Below are positions 1-9,888 of a stretch of DNA of 31,245 nucleotides, one piece after another (the stretch's first letter is position 1; every line of letters starts with the position of its first letter). The position numbers and the translations under genes were made by a program. A model generated the notes under the pieces. It did not search any database, was not told the DNA's origin, and worked only from the letters and a program-made list of their open reading frames with translations. Source of the DNA: Gnetum montanum (taxonomy: Eukaryota > Streptophyta > Gnetopsida > Gnetales > Gnetaceae); the NCBI GenBank assembly GCA_015680685.1, contig MNCI01006657.1:9544-40788 (forward strand), read 5' to 3'.

Positions 1-366
1 TTGCAAATTCCTTCTCTGAGAATGGTCCTCTCCACCATTATAAATGAGGCTCAACACACCGAGGCTCGAATAATGGACTTGCAGTCATTGGAAGAGAAGT
101 GGATACAGGCTCTTGAGGTAATTGAGAAATATCAGGATAAACAGAGACAAAAGCATCATCATAATCTTCAGCAGCGTTTGATCAAACAAGGAGACCTAGT
201 TCTCAAAGCTGTGCGTGAACCAGTAGGCAAGTTCTCTGCAAACTGGGAAGGCCCTTTCTTGGTGATCGATGCATATAGCAACGGAGCGTTCAAATTGGCA
301 GATGTCAACGGCAACGAGTTAGCAAATCCTGTGAATCATGTGTACTTAAAGCGGTATTTCATCTAG
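1..366 (+). CDS. Ty3/gypsy integrase C-terminal end (Tat/Ogre-like), 5' partial
   Basis: This frame is open from the first base to a TAG at 364-366, so it is the last 121 codons of a longer polyprotein that starts outside the window. Residues about 24-57 are a charged helical stretch rich in Glu, Gln, Lys and His. Residues about 64-118 fit the C-terminal DNA-binding fold of plant Ty3 integrases: GDLVLK, then KFSANWEGPF (the GPY/F-like core), then GAFKLADVNG and a final HVYLKRYF. This domain normally helps integrase bind DNA and choose target sites. The WEGPF and LKRYF style, with no chromodomain after it, suits the Tat/Ogre lineage. There is no stop or frameshift, unlike the elements at 19-31 kb, so this copy looks younger. 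The tandem array that follows at once is also typical of Tat-type 3' untranslated regions. The lineage call comes from motif recognition, not a database search. Confidence 0.85.
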   Translation: MQIPSLRMVLSTIINEAQHTEARIMDLQSLEEKWIQALEVIEKYQDKQRQKHHHNLQQRLIKQGDLVLKAVREPVGKFSANWEGPFLVIDAYSNGAFKLADVNGNELANPVNHVYLKRYFI

Positions 367-396
367 CGGCAACGACGGTATCGACAGCAGGTATGG

Positions 397-895
397 CATC
401 ACTGATCGTCCGCTACGACGTAAAATTGGCACTAATCATCCGCTACGACGTAAAACTGGCACTGCACGTCCGCTACGACGTAAAACTGGCATTGACCGTC
501 CGCTACGACGTAAAACTGGCATGCCTTGCACGCGTCCGCCACGACGCTAAACTGGTACATGGTAACCGTCTGCTACGACGTAAAACTGGCAGAGTTGTAC
601 AGGTCCGCCAAGATGAAAAACTGGCATCGTTTGCACGCGTCCGCCACGACGCTAAACTGGCACAGGTACGTAGCCGTCTGCTGAGACGTAAAACTAGCAC
701 AGCTTTGTCCCTGGGTCATGACATGAAACTGACATCCACAGCACGGTCTGCTGAGACCATAAACCAGCCTGACCATCGTCCGCTACGATGTAAAACTAGC
801 ACTCCTCGGTCTGCCCGGACTTTAAACTGGGACCATGGTCTGCTGAGACTTAAAACCAGTAACGGCAGTCTCCCAAAACTTAAAACTGGGATGTA
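397..895 (+). repeat. Tandem array, about 30-bp unit (GTCCGCTACGACGTAAAACT)
   Basis: The array begins about 30 bp after the integrase stop. The core 'cgctacgacgtaaaa' recurs at 411, 441, 471 and 501 with an exact 30-bp period. It then continues as more diverged units with looser spacing (near 537, 569, 603, 640, 670, 745, 778, 808, 837 and 867), about 14 in all. Later units drift from CTACGACG to CTGAGAC, and their tails from AACTGGCA to AACTAGCA or AACTGGGA. Because 30 is a multiple of three, the exact part gives a long open frame (393-1262) with a repeated RYDVKLA motif. I read that frame as a by-product of the repeat. Hypervariable tandem repeats just downstream of pol are known in Tat/Ogre elements and can seed satellites. 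Confidence 0.9.
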
Positions 896-2008
896 CAAAG
901 CGCCACCATGGTCAAGCGAGCGTGATCATTCGTGTACAGTGGCACAGCAGACGGGATGGGATACTGAGACAGTCCCAGCGTCGCCACCCCACCGGCACCT
1001 TACTGATTCCTCGGACAAGCAAAGAGGCATCTTACTGATCCCTCGAAGATGCCGCCACCGCACCCATGGCAGTGGTGGTACCTCTGGGAGTTTAGCCTCG
1101 CCAGTTGGAGCTCCAACGAAATCCTTGTCGGCAACGGCCTCGGGAATCCTCGCCAATCATCGCTATCGGACGCCGGCCTCGCAGATTCATCTGGCCGGTT
1201 CCTGGTGCAGCCAGCAAGCTGCACTGTGTCTGATGTCACTTAGCGAAGGTATGCAGCGCTGATCATTAGGATTGGCGGCTCCGCCCGAGTGCTCCGGCCC
1301 CTTCTTTACAGCTCATGCGCTCTACCACACATCAAACGGTGTTTGTTTCAAGCACCTCGCCTCTTGTTCATAAGCAATGGTGTCCTCTGCTTTCTTTCGT
1401 GGTTGCAGGTTCCCTGCCTTGGAGGATGCCGTCCAAAGGTGCGATCCATCTGAGCGGTAAAGTACAACAGCGCGTTAAAATGGCTGCTCAGGTTTGCCTG
1501 ACCACTTAGCCTCACACAGTCTTACCCTTATCTCTTGCTTCCTTCCTCCCCACCACCCAATTCCCATACGCCAACATCCACATACGCAAGTATTGATTTT
1601 CCACACACGCTAGCAGAGATATCGCAGAAAGTGATGCGTAACGCTCCTTTCGCACGCATTCCTACTATAATTTGTAACAGAGACATCTCAGATTGACGTG
1701 CTACGCTCGTCTGAAAGCATTCCTGTTGACATAAATAAACACACCGTTTGCATCTTCCCCGAACCTGTTTCCAGTTACACCCTTCTACCTCTCATACTCG
1801 CCAGCCTTCCTTTTACGTAAACGGAGCAACAACTGAGTAGTCATGGATGAACGTTGTTCTTGCTTCTACCAATCCAGTGTTTCGCATTCTTTGTCGACGT
1901 TTTTCGGGTAAGCCCTCCAACCGTCAACATAGAGGGGCCATTGAAACACCGTGAAAATTACGGGTCGACCTTAGGCGAAGATTCGTAATCTGAGCGAGAA
2001 CGCGCCTC
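896..2008 (+). other. Probable 3' untranslated/LTR U3 region of the first Ty3 element, no gene seen
   Basis: This stretch is relatively GC-rich and keeps many CpGs, like the array before it. I see no coding sequence that can be supported; short open frames on both strands are overlapping by-products of the composition. It should contain the polypurine tract and the start of the 3' LTR, because a TATA-like box lies downstream at 2723. I could not fix that boundary: no purine tract followed by TG is convincing here. Confidence 0.4.
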
Positions 2009-2245
2009 GAATTTGTCTAAGGACAAGTTTACGCTCCATCACGCACGGCAGCGTAATGAGCGTAATAGGCTCCAAGGCAGTTAGAGGCGAATTTGTCTAA
2101 GGACAAGTTTACGCTCCATCACGCACGGCAGCGTAATGAGCGTAATAAGCTCCAAGACAGTTAAAGGCGAATTTGTTCAAGGACAAGTTTACGCTCCATC
2201 ACGCATGGTAGCGTAATGAGCGTAATAAGCTCCAGGACAGTTAAG
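2009..2245 (+). repeat. Three tandem copies of an 80-bp unit
   Basis: Units start at 2009, 2089 and 2169, giving an exact 80-bp period, and the third ends near 2245. Each opens with 'gaatttgtctaaggacaag' (the third has 'ttgttcaagg'), followed by 'tttacgctccatcacgca', then 'gcgtaatgagcgtaat' and a tail 'gctccaagacagtta'. The units differ at only a few positions, so the triplication is fairly recent. Each carries a short inverted repeat (TTGTC...GACAA) and the ACGCT...AGCGT hairpin described for the cluster that follows. It lies upstream of the TATA-like box at 2723, so it may sit in the U3 part of an LTR. Confidence 0.9.
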
Positions 2246-2368
2246 CAAAATCCAGAGAAACACGACGGGTTGGCACTTGTTCTCGCAACGTTTAAACAAC
2301 TGATCTTTATGCGCGGTACGTGGCGATGTGTGCTCGTGCGTAGGTCAGAATACAAGCATGCGCTTGGT

Positions 2369-2565
2369 ACGCTTCGTCACGCATAGCTGCGTGATGAGCG
2401 TAAGTTACACTTTGATTACACTCCACCGCGCGTAGCTGCGTGGAGAGTGTATGTTACATTTACGCTGCGTCACGCACAGTTGCGTGATGAGCGTAAAAAA
2501 ATCTTGAGCGCGTTGTTGTTACACCAAAGTTGCGCTCATACACGCAACACAACGCGAATGAGCGC
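2369..2565. repeat. Cluster of four related 33-34-nt hairpins
   Basis: Four inverted repeats lie at 2369-2401, 2418-2450, 2462-2494 and 2532-2565. The first and third have arms ACGCT..TCACGCA and TGCGTGA..AGCGT around a 4-nt loop. The second has arms starting ACACTC and ending GAGTGT, so its base pairs differ on both sides together. The fourth has GCGCTCAT and ATGAGCGC. The same hairpin, less perfect, is present in each 80-bp unit just upstream. Pairing is kept while sequence changes, which suggests that the folded or palindromic form mattered when these copies spread. Confidence 0.75.
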
Positions 2566-2722
2566 AAACGCAGCCGAGACACGCCTATCATGGGCCTGCT
2601 CTTTACACGCACAGCACGCAAACGAGCGCGTTGTGCGTAGTTGCAGTTTGACTTAAAAGAATCGTGTCAACAGGATCCGCGACATTCAGGCCCACATCAT
2701 CAAGGTTGCGCATGTCGTGGCC

Positions 2723-2730
2723 TATAAATA
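2723..2730 (+). promoter_or_regulatory. TATA-like box (TATAAATA), possible LTR promoter
   Basis: TATAAATA sits in 'ggcctataaataccccgg', downstream of the hairpin and 80-bp repeats and followed by a plausible leader. Two clear LTRs elsewhere in the window have the same 'cctataaata' context. It is therefore a reasonable promoter for the GC-rich element, but I could not define LTR ends around it. Confidence 0.4.
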
Positions 2731-3678
2731 CCCCGGTTGACAAATATACAAAAAGGGGGGAAGTGAACAAGTTAACAAACCAGAGCACCAGAGCACTTAT
2801 CGCTTTTCGTGGGCAGCAGATCAAGAGGACAAGAGCATTTTCTGAGCAAGGGAACACCTATCGCCTTGAACAGAGAAACAAGAGCAACCTTTTGGTGATC
2901 GTTGCAAACACCATCCTTTGGCGGGAACAGAACACAGCATGCCTGAGCCCTAACAGCAGATCTACACGAAGCAAAGAAGCAGAACGGGAATTGCAGAGTC
3001 GTCTCGCCCAGTTAGCAGGTTCTATCGTTCAAAAGATCGACAGACTTCTGAGCTTGACCATTCCTGCACCTAAGCTTTGGCCTACAAGGTAGATCAGACT
3101 TCTGTCTAGACAGTTTTCTTGTTGTTTTGTGCTCATTTTGTATCCAGTTGTTGGGAGCTTTCTCCCATTGTAACGTAATATACACACAAGCATACATCTG
3201 ATCCAGCATTGAAACATAGATATTTGATCTTTCCGACGTACACGTTGTTTTCTCTCCCGATTAGCATCTTTTCGGCGTTTTGGCATTATCTTCGTAACGA
3301 TCCATCTACGTCGTTGTCTTCCCGTTTTACAATCTCTTGCACCAAATCACGGCACGCAAAAATCCATAATCGTCATCGCTTTTACTGACCCATAAGTCCC
3401 TGTCTGATCGACAAGACCGTTCAGGGCACCGCGGATTCGTTTTTCTAGCTTAGCCCTCGCGCGGATCTGTGGTTAAAGCTGTGTATACGGAATTTCGGTC
3501 GGTATTTCCAGCTGCCGACATTTTCCGTCGTTACAGTTATGTTGTGTGTATTGTATGCCTTGGACAGGGTGATCCATGTTGGTGGCTGTTAGTACTTAGA
3601 CCGGTTTGAAGTAGGTGCGAATCACAGTGAATTCGGCTTTGAAATGGGTTCGTTTTGTGTGTTTTTGTTGAAAAAACA
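2731..3678 (+). other. Intervening region, possible R/U5 of an LTR; no gene seen
   Basis: Open frames here are short and overlap on both strands with no recognisable domain. A purine run (A5G6AAG, about 2750-2763) lies just downstream of the TATA-like box. After about 3100 the sequence is mixed in composition with scattered CpGs and no repeat structure that I can see. Confidence 0.3.
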
Positions 3679-3870
3679 TTGTAGCGGTACTATAGCATTA
3701 CTGTAGCAGCGTAAACACTGTAGCAGCATAAAAGCACTATAGTAGCGTAAAAACACTGTAGCAGCGTAAAATCACTGTAGCAGCATAAAAAAACACTGTA
3801 GCAGCGTAACATCACTGTAGCAGTGTAAAAACATTGTAGCAACATAAAAGCACTGTAGCAGCGTAGATGC
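3679..3870 (+). repeat. Tandem array of 17-21-nt units (CACTGTAGCAGCGTAAAA)
   Basis: About eleven units of 'cactgtagcagcgtaaaa' follow each other with small length changes in the A-run (A2 to A7). This looks like slippage in an otherwise well-kept unit. The last unit runs into 'gcgtagatgctggg', which begins the next looser repeat. On the minus strand the array gives a Cys/Tyr/Leu-rich open frame (3690-3887) that I take to be incidental. Confidence 0.9.
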
Positions 3871-4080
3871 TGGGAATTTGTAGACAAAGTTAGCGTATGG
3901 TTAATAGCGTAGATGCTGTAAGACTTGCAGATGGTGAGTTTTAAACAGGGTAGCGTAGACGCTAATCAGCATAGACACTAGGAAGTTTGTAGGTAAGGTT
4001 TTAAACTATACAACGTAAACACTGGGAGGTTTTCGGAAAAAGTTGGTGTGTACTCAACAGCGTCGACGCTGAGAGCTATG
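3861..4080 (+). repeat. Degenerate repeats of GCGTAGACGCTGGGAAGTTT type
   Basis: The motif 'gcgtaga(t/c)gct', often followed by 'gggaagtttgtaggtaaagttt', recurs near 3861, 3909, 3953, 3978 (as 'gcatagacact'), 4012 (as 'acgtaaacact') and 4060 (as 'gcgtcgacgct'). The spacing is irregular, roughly 25-50 bp. Several copies contain a short palindrome (AGCGT..ACGCT). It looks like an older relative of the neighbouring array. Confidence 0.6.
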
Positions 4081-4317
4081 AAGCACAACTAGTTTAAGGT
4101 AGAGGCCCTCCTTCTAGCACCATTTTCTGTACTGTCCGAAATCATCGGTCTCCGGCTGGAAGGAAACAGAGACCGTGGGATCACCAGACATGCATAGAAG
4201 ACCCTGCCTTCACCTGAGGGTAAGCTGGAATGCACGAAGGTAGAGTACCTTGGGTGGTCCACATGCAGATCAGACAAGGATTTCCCTGAATGTATGCTGA
4301 AGTGTTATACGCTGGGT

Positions 4318-4437
4318 TATGTGTAAACGACGTAACGAGCGTAAACGAGAGCGTAAATAGCGTAACAGATGCGAACAGGGTGTAAATGGAAATGAGCGTA
4401 AATAGAACATATGTAAGAAATCAGCGTAAACTGTAAA
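4318..4437 (+). repeat. Cluster of AGCGTAAA words
   Basis: Between 4318 and 4437 the words 'gacgtaacg', 'gagcgtaaacg', 'agcgtaaatagcgtaac', 'gagcgtaaatag' and 'cagcgtaaactg' follow each other at short irregular intervals. There is no fixed period. The flanks (4081-4317 and 4438-4770) hold only scattered GCGTA words and short frames with no recognisable product. Confidence 0.6.
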
Positions 4438-4769
4438 CAATGATATTACAGAATGAAAGTACAGTGCACCGGTCTAACGCAGTTATGATGGAACACAAGG
4501 CAGACGAAAAGCCTCGGTGGATGCAGGGATGACTCGGCTGGTTCGCACTGTATGTGGAGCATAGAGACTGTGTGCCCAGCATACAGGACTGTCCAGCGTA
4601 AAAGGGTTTTTAGCTCTGGTGTGCAGCGTAAATGTTCTCTAGTATGCTCTGCGATTTTGCCAACCATCCTGGATTTAGTGAAAAATTGGGATTTTATACA
4701 AGGTTTTGACGACGGACTCGGGTTGGGAGACACGTGGCGCATTGACTAGGTACAAGATATGTTACAACT

Positions 4770-4945
4770 GGACAGCGTATAGCACGCCAACATACAGGAT
4801 GCTAGCGTACAAGATTCTAGCGTATAGCATGTCAGCTTAAGCGTATAGCATGTCAGCGTAACCGTATAGCATGCCAGCGTAAGCGTATAGCATGCCAAAG
4901 TAAGCGTATAGCATGCTAGCATAAGCCAAAAATGTACCCAGCGTA
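4770..4945 (+). repeat. Tandem array, 21-bp unit (AGCGTATAGCATGCCAGCGTA)
   Basis: Units start at 4819, 4840, 4861, 4882 and 4903 with an exact 21-bp period. Looser units lie before (from about 4770) and after (to about 4945). The core 'gcgtatagcatg' is nearly constant, while the last six bases vary (gctta, gcgta, aagta, gcata). Period 21 keeps a minus-strand frame open (4746-4952, a CYTLTLA repeat), which I regard as incidental. Confidence 0.88.
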
Positions 4946-4975
4946 TACACATGAAAATGCTTCATTTTAAGGTTA

Positions 4976-5680
4976 AAAATTGATTTTTGGGTACCTGAGA
5001 GCTACTAGAGACCCTGGGGAAGGTCCTGGGGGGTCCAGAAGCTCAATTCTGGCATGTTTTGACTCATTTCTAGGGCCTGAAAATCTCTCTACGCTGGCTG
5101 CACCCTGGCGTATACACTGGGCGTAGAGGAATGAAAGACCATTATTTAGAGCTCAAAATTTGATTTTCAAGTGCCTGAGAGTTGCTAGGGACCTTGGGCA
5201 AGGTCCTGGGGGGTCCAGACACTCAGTTCTGGCATGTTTTGACTCATTTCTGGGGCCCGAAAGTCTCTCTACACTAGCTGCACCCTGGCGTATACGCTGG
5301 GCGTACAGGAATGAAAGACCATCATTTGGAGCCCAAAATTCAATTTTCAAGTGCCTGAGAGCTACTAGGGACCCTGGGCAAGGTCCTAGGGGGTCTAGAC
5401 ACTCCACTTTAGCATGTTTTGATGAGTTTTTGAGCCCCAAAAGTTGCTGTACGCTTGGCTATACGTTGGCCAGCGTACACCAAGGTGTGCCCAGAATATA
5501 CTTGGTCAAAACCTTGTATTTTGAACCCAAAACTTGAAATTCTTGATGCCTAATGCTGATGTAGTCACCTGTAGGTCCCAAGGAACTCTCTCTTGTTCAA
5601 ATATGCTCTTTTTGATGCTATTTTTGAGGTTCACAAGTTTCGGTCATGCAGGGAAGTATCATGACTTAGCTTGATTCTTG
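4976..5680 (+). repeat. Tandem array of a 180-bp unit, 3 good copies plus a decayed fourth
   Basis: Copies begin at about 4976, 5156 and 5336; the first two intervals are exactly 180 bp. Each unit has an AT-rich start (aaaattgattttcaagtgcc), 'gagagctactagggaccctg', 'aaggtcctggggggtccaga', then 'ggcatgttttgactcatttc', 'ctgcaccctggcgtatacgc' and 'ggaatgaaagaccatcattt'. The third copy is about 194 bp long and diverges in its second half. A fourth copy, recognisable from 'cttgatgcctaatgctgatg' and 'tatgctctttttgatgct', fades out near 5680. The third interval marks the point where GCGTA words stop. The unit length is in the usual range of plant satellite monomers. Confidence 0.9.
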
Positions 5681-5747
5681 TCTGAAAGTGCTGGGTCCAA
5701 ATTTTTGTGGTGTTTCAGCTAGGTTGATATGTCGATAATAAGTAAGG

Positions 5748-5785
5748 GTAAGATTACAATAAGCTCATTCTTTAAATGAGCACAC
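5748..5785. repeat. Palindromic motif, copy A (CTCATT..AAATGAG)
   Basis: 'ataagctcattctttaaatgagc' is an inverted repeat with a short central loop. A near-identical sequence, including flanking 'taag.tta.aataag', lies at 13063-13100. The two share about 30 of 36 positions. I do not know what it is. Confidence 0.6.
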
Positions 5786-8700
5786 TACATCTTCTAAATT
5801 TCAACATTTTCTTCAGCATCGCTTTCTTCAATAGAATCCTCAATGCATTATTGGTATATAGTTCTTTCTTTAATGTGTATAGTTCCAACATATGAGCTCA
5901 TGTTTTGCACAACTAGAAGAGTTGCCTAGTAGCCATGACCAAGCTAGTCTAGAGAGGTTAAGGGAAAGCTAGTTTGGGATGCATATTTTCCATTTCATTT
6001 AGTTATGAGGTTCTTGAATGAAGCTGTTATTCTTACCTTATTGCCAAACATTCTAACATCTAATCCCAAATGCTACCCTTTCTCCTCTAGCTCAAGTACT
6101 TGGTGTGCATAGCTAAGATCCAAAGTACTTAGGTTTTGACTTAAAAGTTCTAGCACCTTTTTTTAGAATATTCACTAGCATTTGGAATACCAAAGTAGAA
6201 ATAATTTGTGTACATAAGATACAAGTACTCCTGGAAAGAGTGATTTCGATCAAAGTTACTTAGGTAGACGTTAAGGAGAGTCAATGATATGCTAGCCCCT
6301 TGTTGAATTTCCAGCTTAGCCAGTTTGTAAGAATTTTCCACTTTATGTCTAATGTCCACCATAAAAAAGGCTTGGATAAGATTGTCTAACAATGATTCTG
6401 CATGGGGGTAACTTGGGGACTCATTCCCCACATTAGCGAGGAATCTTCTATTTGGAGATTCTTGTTGAATGGAGTAACTTGGGGACTCGTTTCCTTTTAA
6501 AATCCTCGACACCCAACTAGAATCATAGTAAGAACCCCAGAGTAGCCTAATCGATAATGATCCAAGTCCATACCTACTAACCAAATCCAAGACCATAAAG
6601 CCAGTCATGGAGAAATGATTAATTAGAACACACATCACCTAGGCATAATACAACAATATATATCCATCTTTCCTAGATAACTCAGGCGGTTAGATACCTT
6701 GAATGGTTATTATCAATAAGAGAATACTGTTGGACTTGCTTGATGTAGTTAATCGACTACTTTCTATCTTAATTTTATAAACTAAGTTAAGCCACAATAC
6801 CATAACATAATTGACTGAGGTAGGAAAAAAAATCTCCCCTTTTTGTCCAAGAGAGTAATTACTTACTCCTTTACCTCCAGATTTGGGTAGCACTTGGATC
6901 TTGGCTCACTCTGAGTGCTATCGCAAGGTTCTTTTGTGAAATTGTTGGCTTCCATACTGTAGTCAACAGTTGGTGAGCATAGAAGCGATGCATGTAGTTT
7001 GGTTCCTTGAATAGGATGCACCTAAATTTTTGATTCCCAACTTCTCAACTTTCTAGTTTAGGTGAATTTCTTCTAGGAAGCTATGGAATGGTTCCTTTGT
7101 AACCAAGGGAACTTGGGGACTCATTCCCGACTAAAGCTGTCATAGGAGAGATCTTAGCATTTATGTAGTAAAAAAAATTATACAATCATGCTAGTGAAGG
7201 GAGTCAGTCAAGATATATATATATATTTCAAATTACATTGTACATATCTACTTGTTAGAACACTCTCATCATTATGAGCATTAAGCTAGAGTCTCAGTCT
7301 ACCAAGCAATCTTCATATTATTATTAGTAATGTAAATCATTGAATCCATTTGTTTATGTATGTCACCTTTACTAGGATACTATCTCACAATATCCTCCTC
7401 CCTGGCCGTTACTAGCATTATCTCCATGAAATTAGTTCATACTTTCATGATCTTAGTGTGCACCAATTCCACTTTATGTGATCCAAATGCTAGCATGTTT
7501 GGTAAGTTAGGTCATGATACCATAGGGAGGGGGTGAGAATACCAAGGGATATTTAGATATTATATAGTAAGTTTTCCTAGTAATTTTTTATTATATAGTA
7601 GTAGTAGTAAGTTTCCCTGAATCCACCATACGTATAGAATTTCTAATGGGCAGATAGCTTGGAGTGCATGTTAGGTGGCTAGTTCTGGTCACTCGATCCA
7701 TGTATAGGCTCAATTTACCCCATTAGCTAGATCATTAGTACATCAATATAATCTTTCTTTATGTATTTCTAGTTATTCCAACTAACTTTCTATTCACTTC
7801 ACACTTCCTTAGCTATAGGTTCCATAGGTAATTAGTATGCCTAGCCATGTTATGATACATGATTCCACTTATTCCTATGTAATTGGTATATTATTGATTT
7901 GATAAATAGATTTAAGCATTGCACGTTCACAGACTTGGAAGATTTCCTAGTAGTGATAGCTGGTTGATAGCTTGAGACTATCAAACAATCTCTTCCACGT
8001 AGGTGCCTTAGGATTGTGGTGATAGAAAAGCTCTTTTATTATTAACTGAAGCTCATTGCAGCTAGTGATTCTTAGTTGGCCGCTATCACACAGATAGCTA
8101 TTTCACATGATGTTGACTTCTTGCTTTTATCTATCATCCCCACCTAGTCCATTAAGTAAATTTGTCATGGCAAGCTTCACAAAGTAATTTTGGATAAACA
8201 AGATCATCCTTTTCCCTTTAGATGCACATAGACCGCAATATATCAAGTTGTATTTCAAAAGTTGGTTAATTATCCTAATAAGCTTTGGGGCATCAGAATT
8301 GTAATGAATTGACCAAATTTGGTTTTCATATTTAACTACCTAGCATTTGAATAGGTAGTTACAAGGAAGTCTTTCCTTCATCTTTTCCTCAAATAAGGTT
8401 ACCTTAAGGCCAAGGTAGAGGCTTGATTCATGGTCCTTCAAAACCTCCTTTTGGTAGGAAAACCCTGATTGAGAATGAAGGCAAAGTCAACATGCTTGTG
8501 TCTGTGATCCATTCCCATTATCAGGTCATCCATGTATGTAAGGTACATTTGGGATTCATGTTTCTTATCATATGAGTTTCAATCCAAGTTTACGAGTATG
8601 GGATAAATTTCCATGCCATGCCTACCTCACAACATGTGTAGTCCTTGCCTTCCTTATCTAGAATAGAGGTGGTTAGATAGTCACTAATTAGTTGGATGAT

Positions 8701-9649
8701 CTCTAGTACCATTTGGTACCCTTCCACTACTTTTAGAAGGTTGCTATGGGATGTTATTGAAGCAGCTAGTTTCGCTTATTTGCCCCTATTGACAAATGGT
8801 GCTATAGTAGGTTCTGTAGTCATGGGATTTTCTAAACCTGTGAGATGTTTTAGAGAATGTATGATCATACATGTAAGACATAGATAGATGCATACCTCAT
8901 AGCACCAGTCTATCCATGAGGGTAGGAATAGTGAGGGGCCTCAGACCCACTTTACTAGGCACCTTCAGTATGTATCACCTATACATGGAACTAAACCAAT
9001 ATCTATCTTGGCTTATATCATAAAATATGTATCAGATATCTTTTGAAGAAAGTGATGAGTTTTCTAATTAGGGATTACGAATCAATGCTTATTGAATTCC
9101 ATAGGCTAGATGATTTTAATCATATTTGTTCATATTAGTTATCATTGTTGTATGTTGATATAGATCATAATTACAAAGCATTTTACTTGATCCTATAAGT
9201 GCTTACTAAACCATAACTCCTAAGAGAAGTGTGGAGAAACTAGCTTGCTTCTATTTTACAGGGAGCTCACTCTTTTAGAATTACTTACTTTCTAACTTTT
9301 ACCATTGGCCCCTAAGACCATACACCAACTCAACATAGGTTTGTCGATATCCTTTTAGGATGATCCACACCATATTAAAAGATTAGAGAGCATCCCATCT
9401 AGCCACCCTTGTAGTAGTTAGCAATGTTCATTGCTAGATCCCATCCTACCACTCATTAGGCCATCACATGTCATCCTCAATTATATGCTCATATCCTATT
9501 TTTTTGATATACTTACTTGTAATTTAAAGTTATATAGGTGGCTAGTAGGTAGTGTGAGCTAGTTTAGGATTGCAACAATAGTCTTGAGCCAGTGGCAAAT
9601 TTTGACTACCTTTTCTCCCATGAGCACTTTCTAGTTGAAGATCTAGAGG

Positions 9650-9888
9650 GTAACGAAGGGTGACTAAGGTGGTTACCATGCTATGTTTTCATGAAATGCA
9701 TACTTAGGGCCCTAGAAGGTGTGGGGAATGAACTACATGAGTTCCCCCACTAACATGAGGAGAAAATCCTTGAGTTTCCCTAAATGACCAAGGTAACTTT
9801 GGGTGACTAAGGCATTTATATGCTGAGTTTCCATGAAACACATACTTAGGGCCTTGGAAGGGATGGGGAATGAACTATGTGAGTTCCC
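9650..9888 (+). repeat. 97-bp direct repeat pair
   Basis: Copies lie at 9650-9746 and 9792-9888, 142 bp apart and equal in length. Both run from 'gtaac..gggtgactaagg' through 'tgaaa(t/c)(g/a)catacttagggcc' to 'ggggaatgaact' and 'gagttccc'. They belong to the same dispersed family as the 'ggggactcattccc' and 'ccctatgttaccc' motifs nearby. Confidence 0.75.

Noticed and set aside
3690-4952. Minus-strand frames with repeated CYS and CYTLTLA peptides (3690-3887 and 4746-4952).
   Set aside because: They are translations of the short tandem DNA arrays, not evidence of a protein.
2750-5599. A possible LTR: purine run A5G6AAG, then TGAACAAG at 2764 and CTTGTTCA at 5592-5599, giving perfect 8-bp inverted ends.
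   Set aside because: The right end falls inside the fourth copy of the 180-bp array, and another CTTGTTCA occurs near 1365, so the match is probably chance. The TATA-like box also lies just outside the proposed start.
6150-6638. A 162-codon minus-strand open frame.
   Set aside because: No known domain, AT-rich codons, and it reads through two copies of a dispersed DNA repeat (giving GNESPSY twice). It looks accidental.
8440-8560. A minus-strand TYMDDLIMG motif like a reverse-transcriptase active site.
   Set aside because: No neighbouring reverse-transcriptase motif is found in any frame on either side. A single YMDD in AT-rich DNA is not enough.
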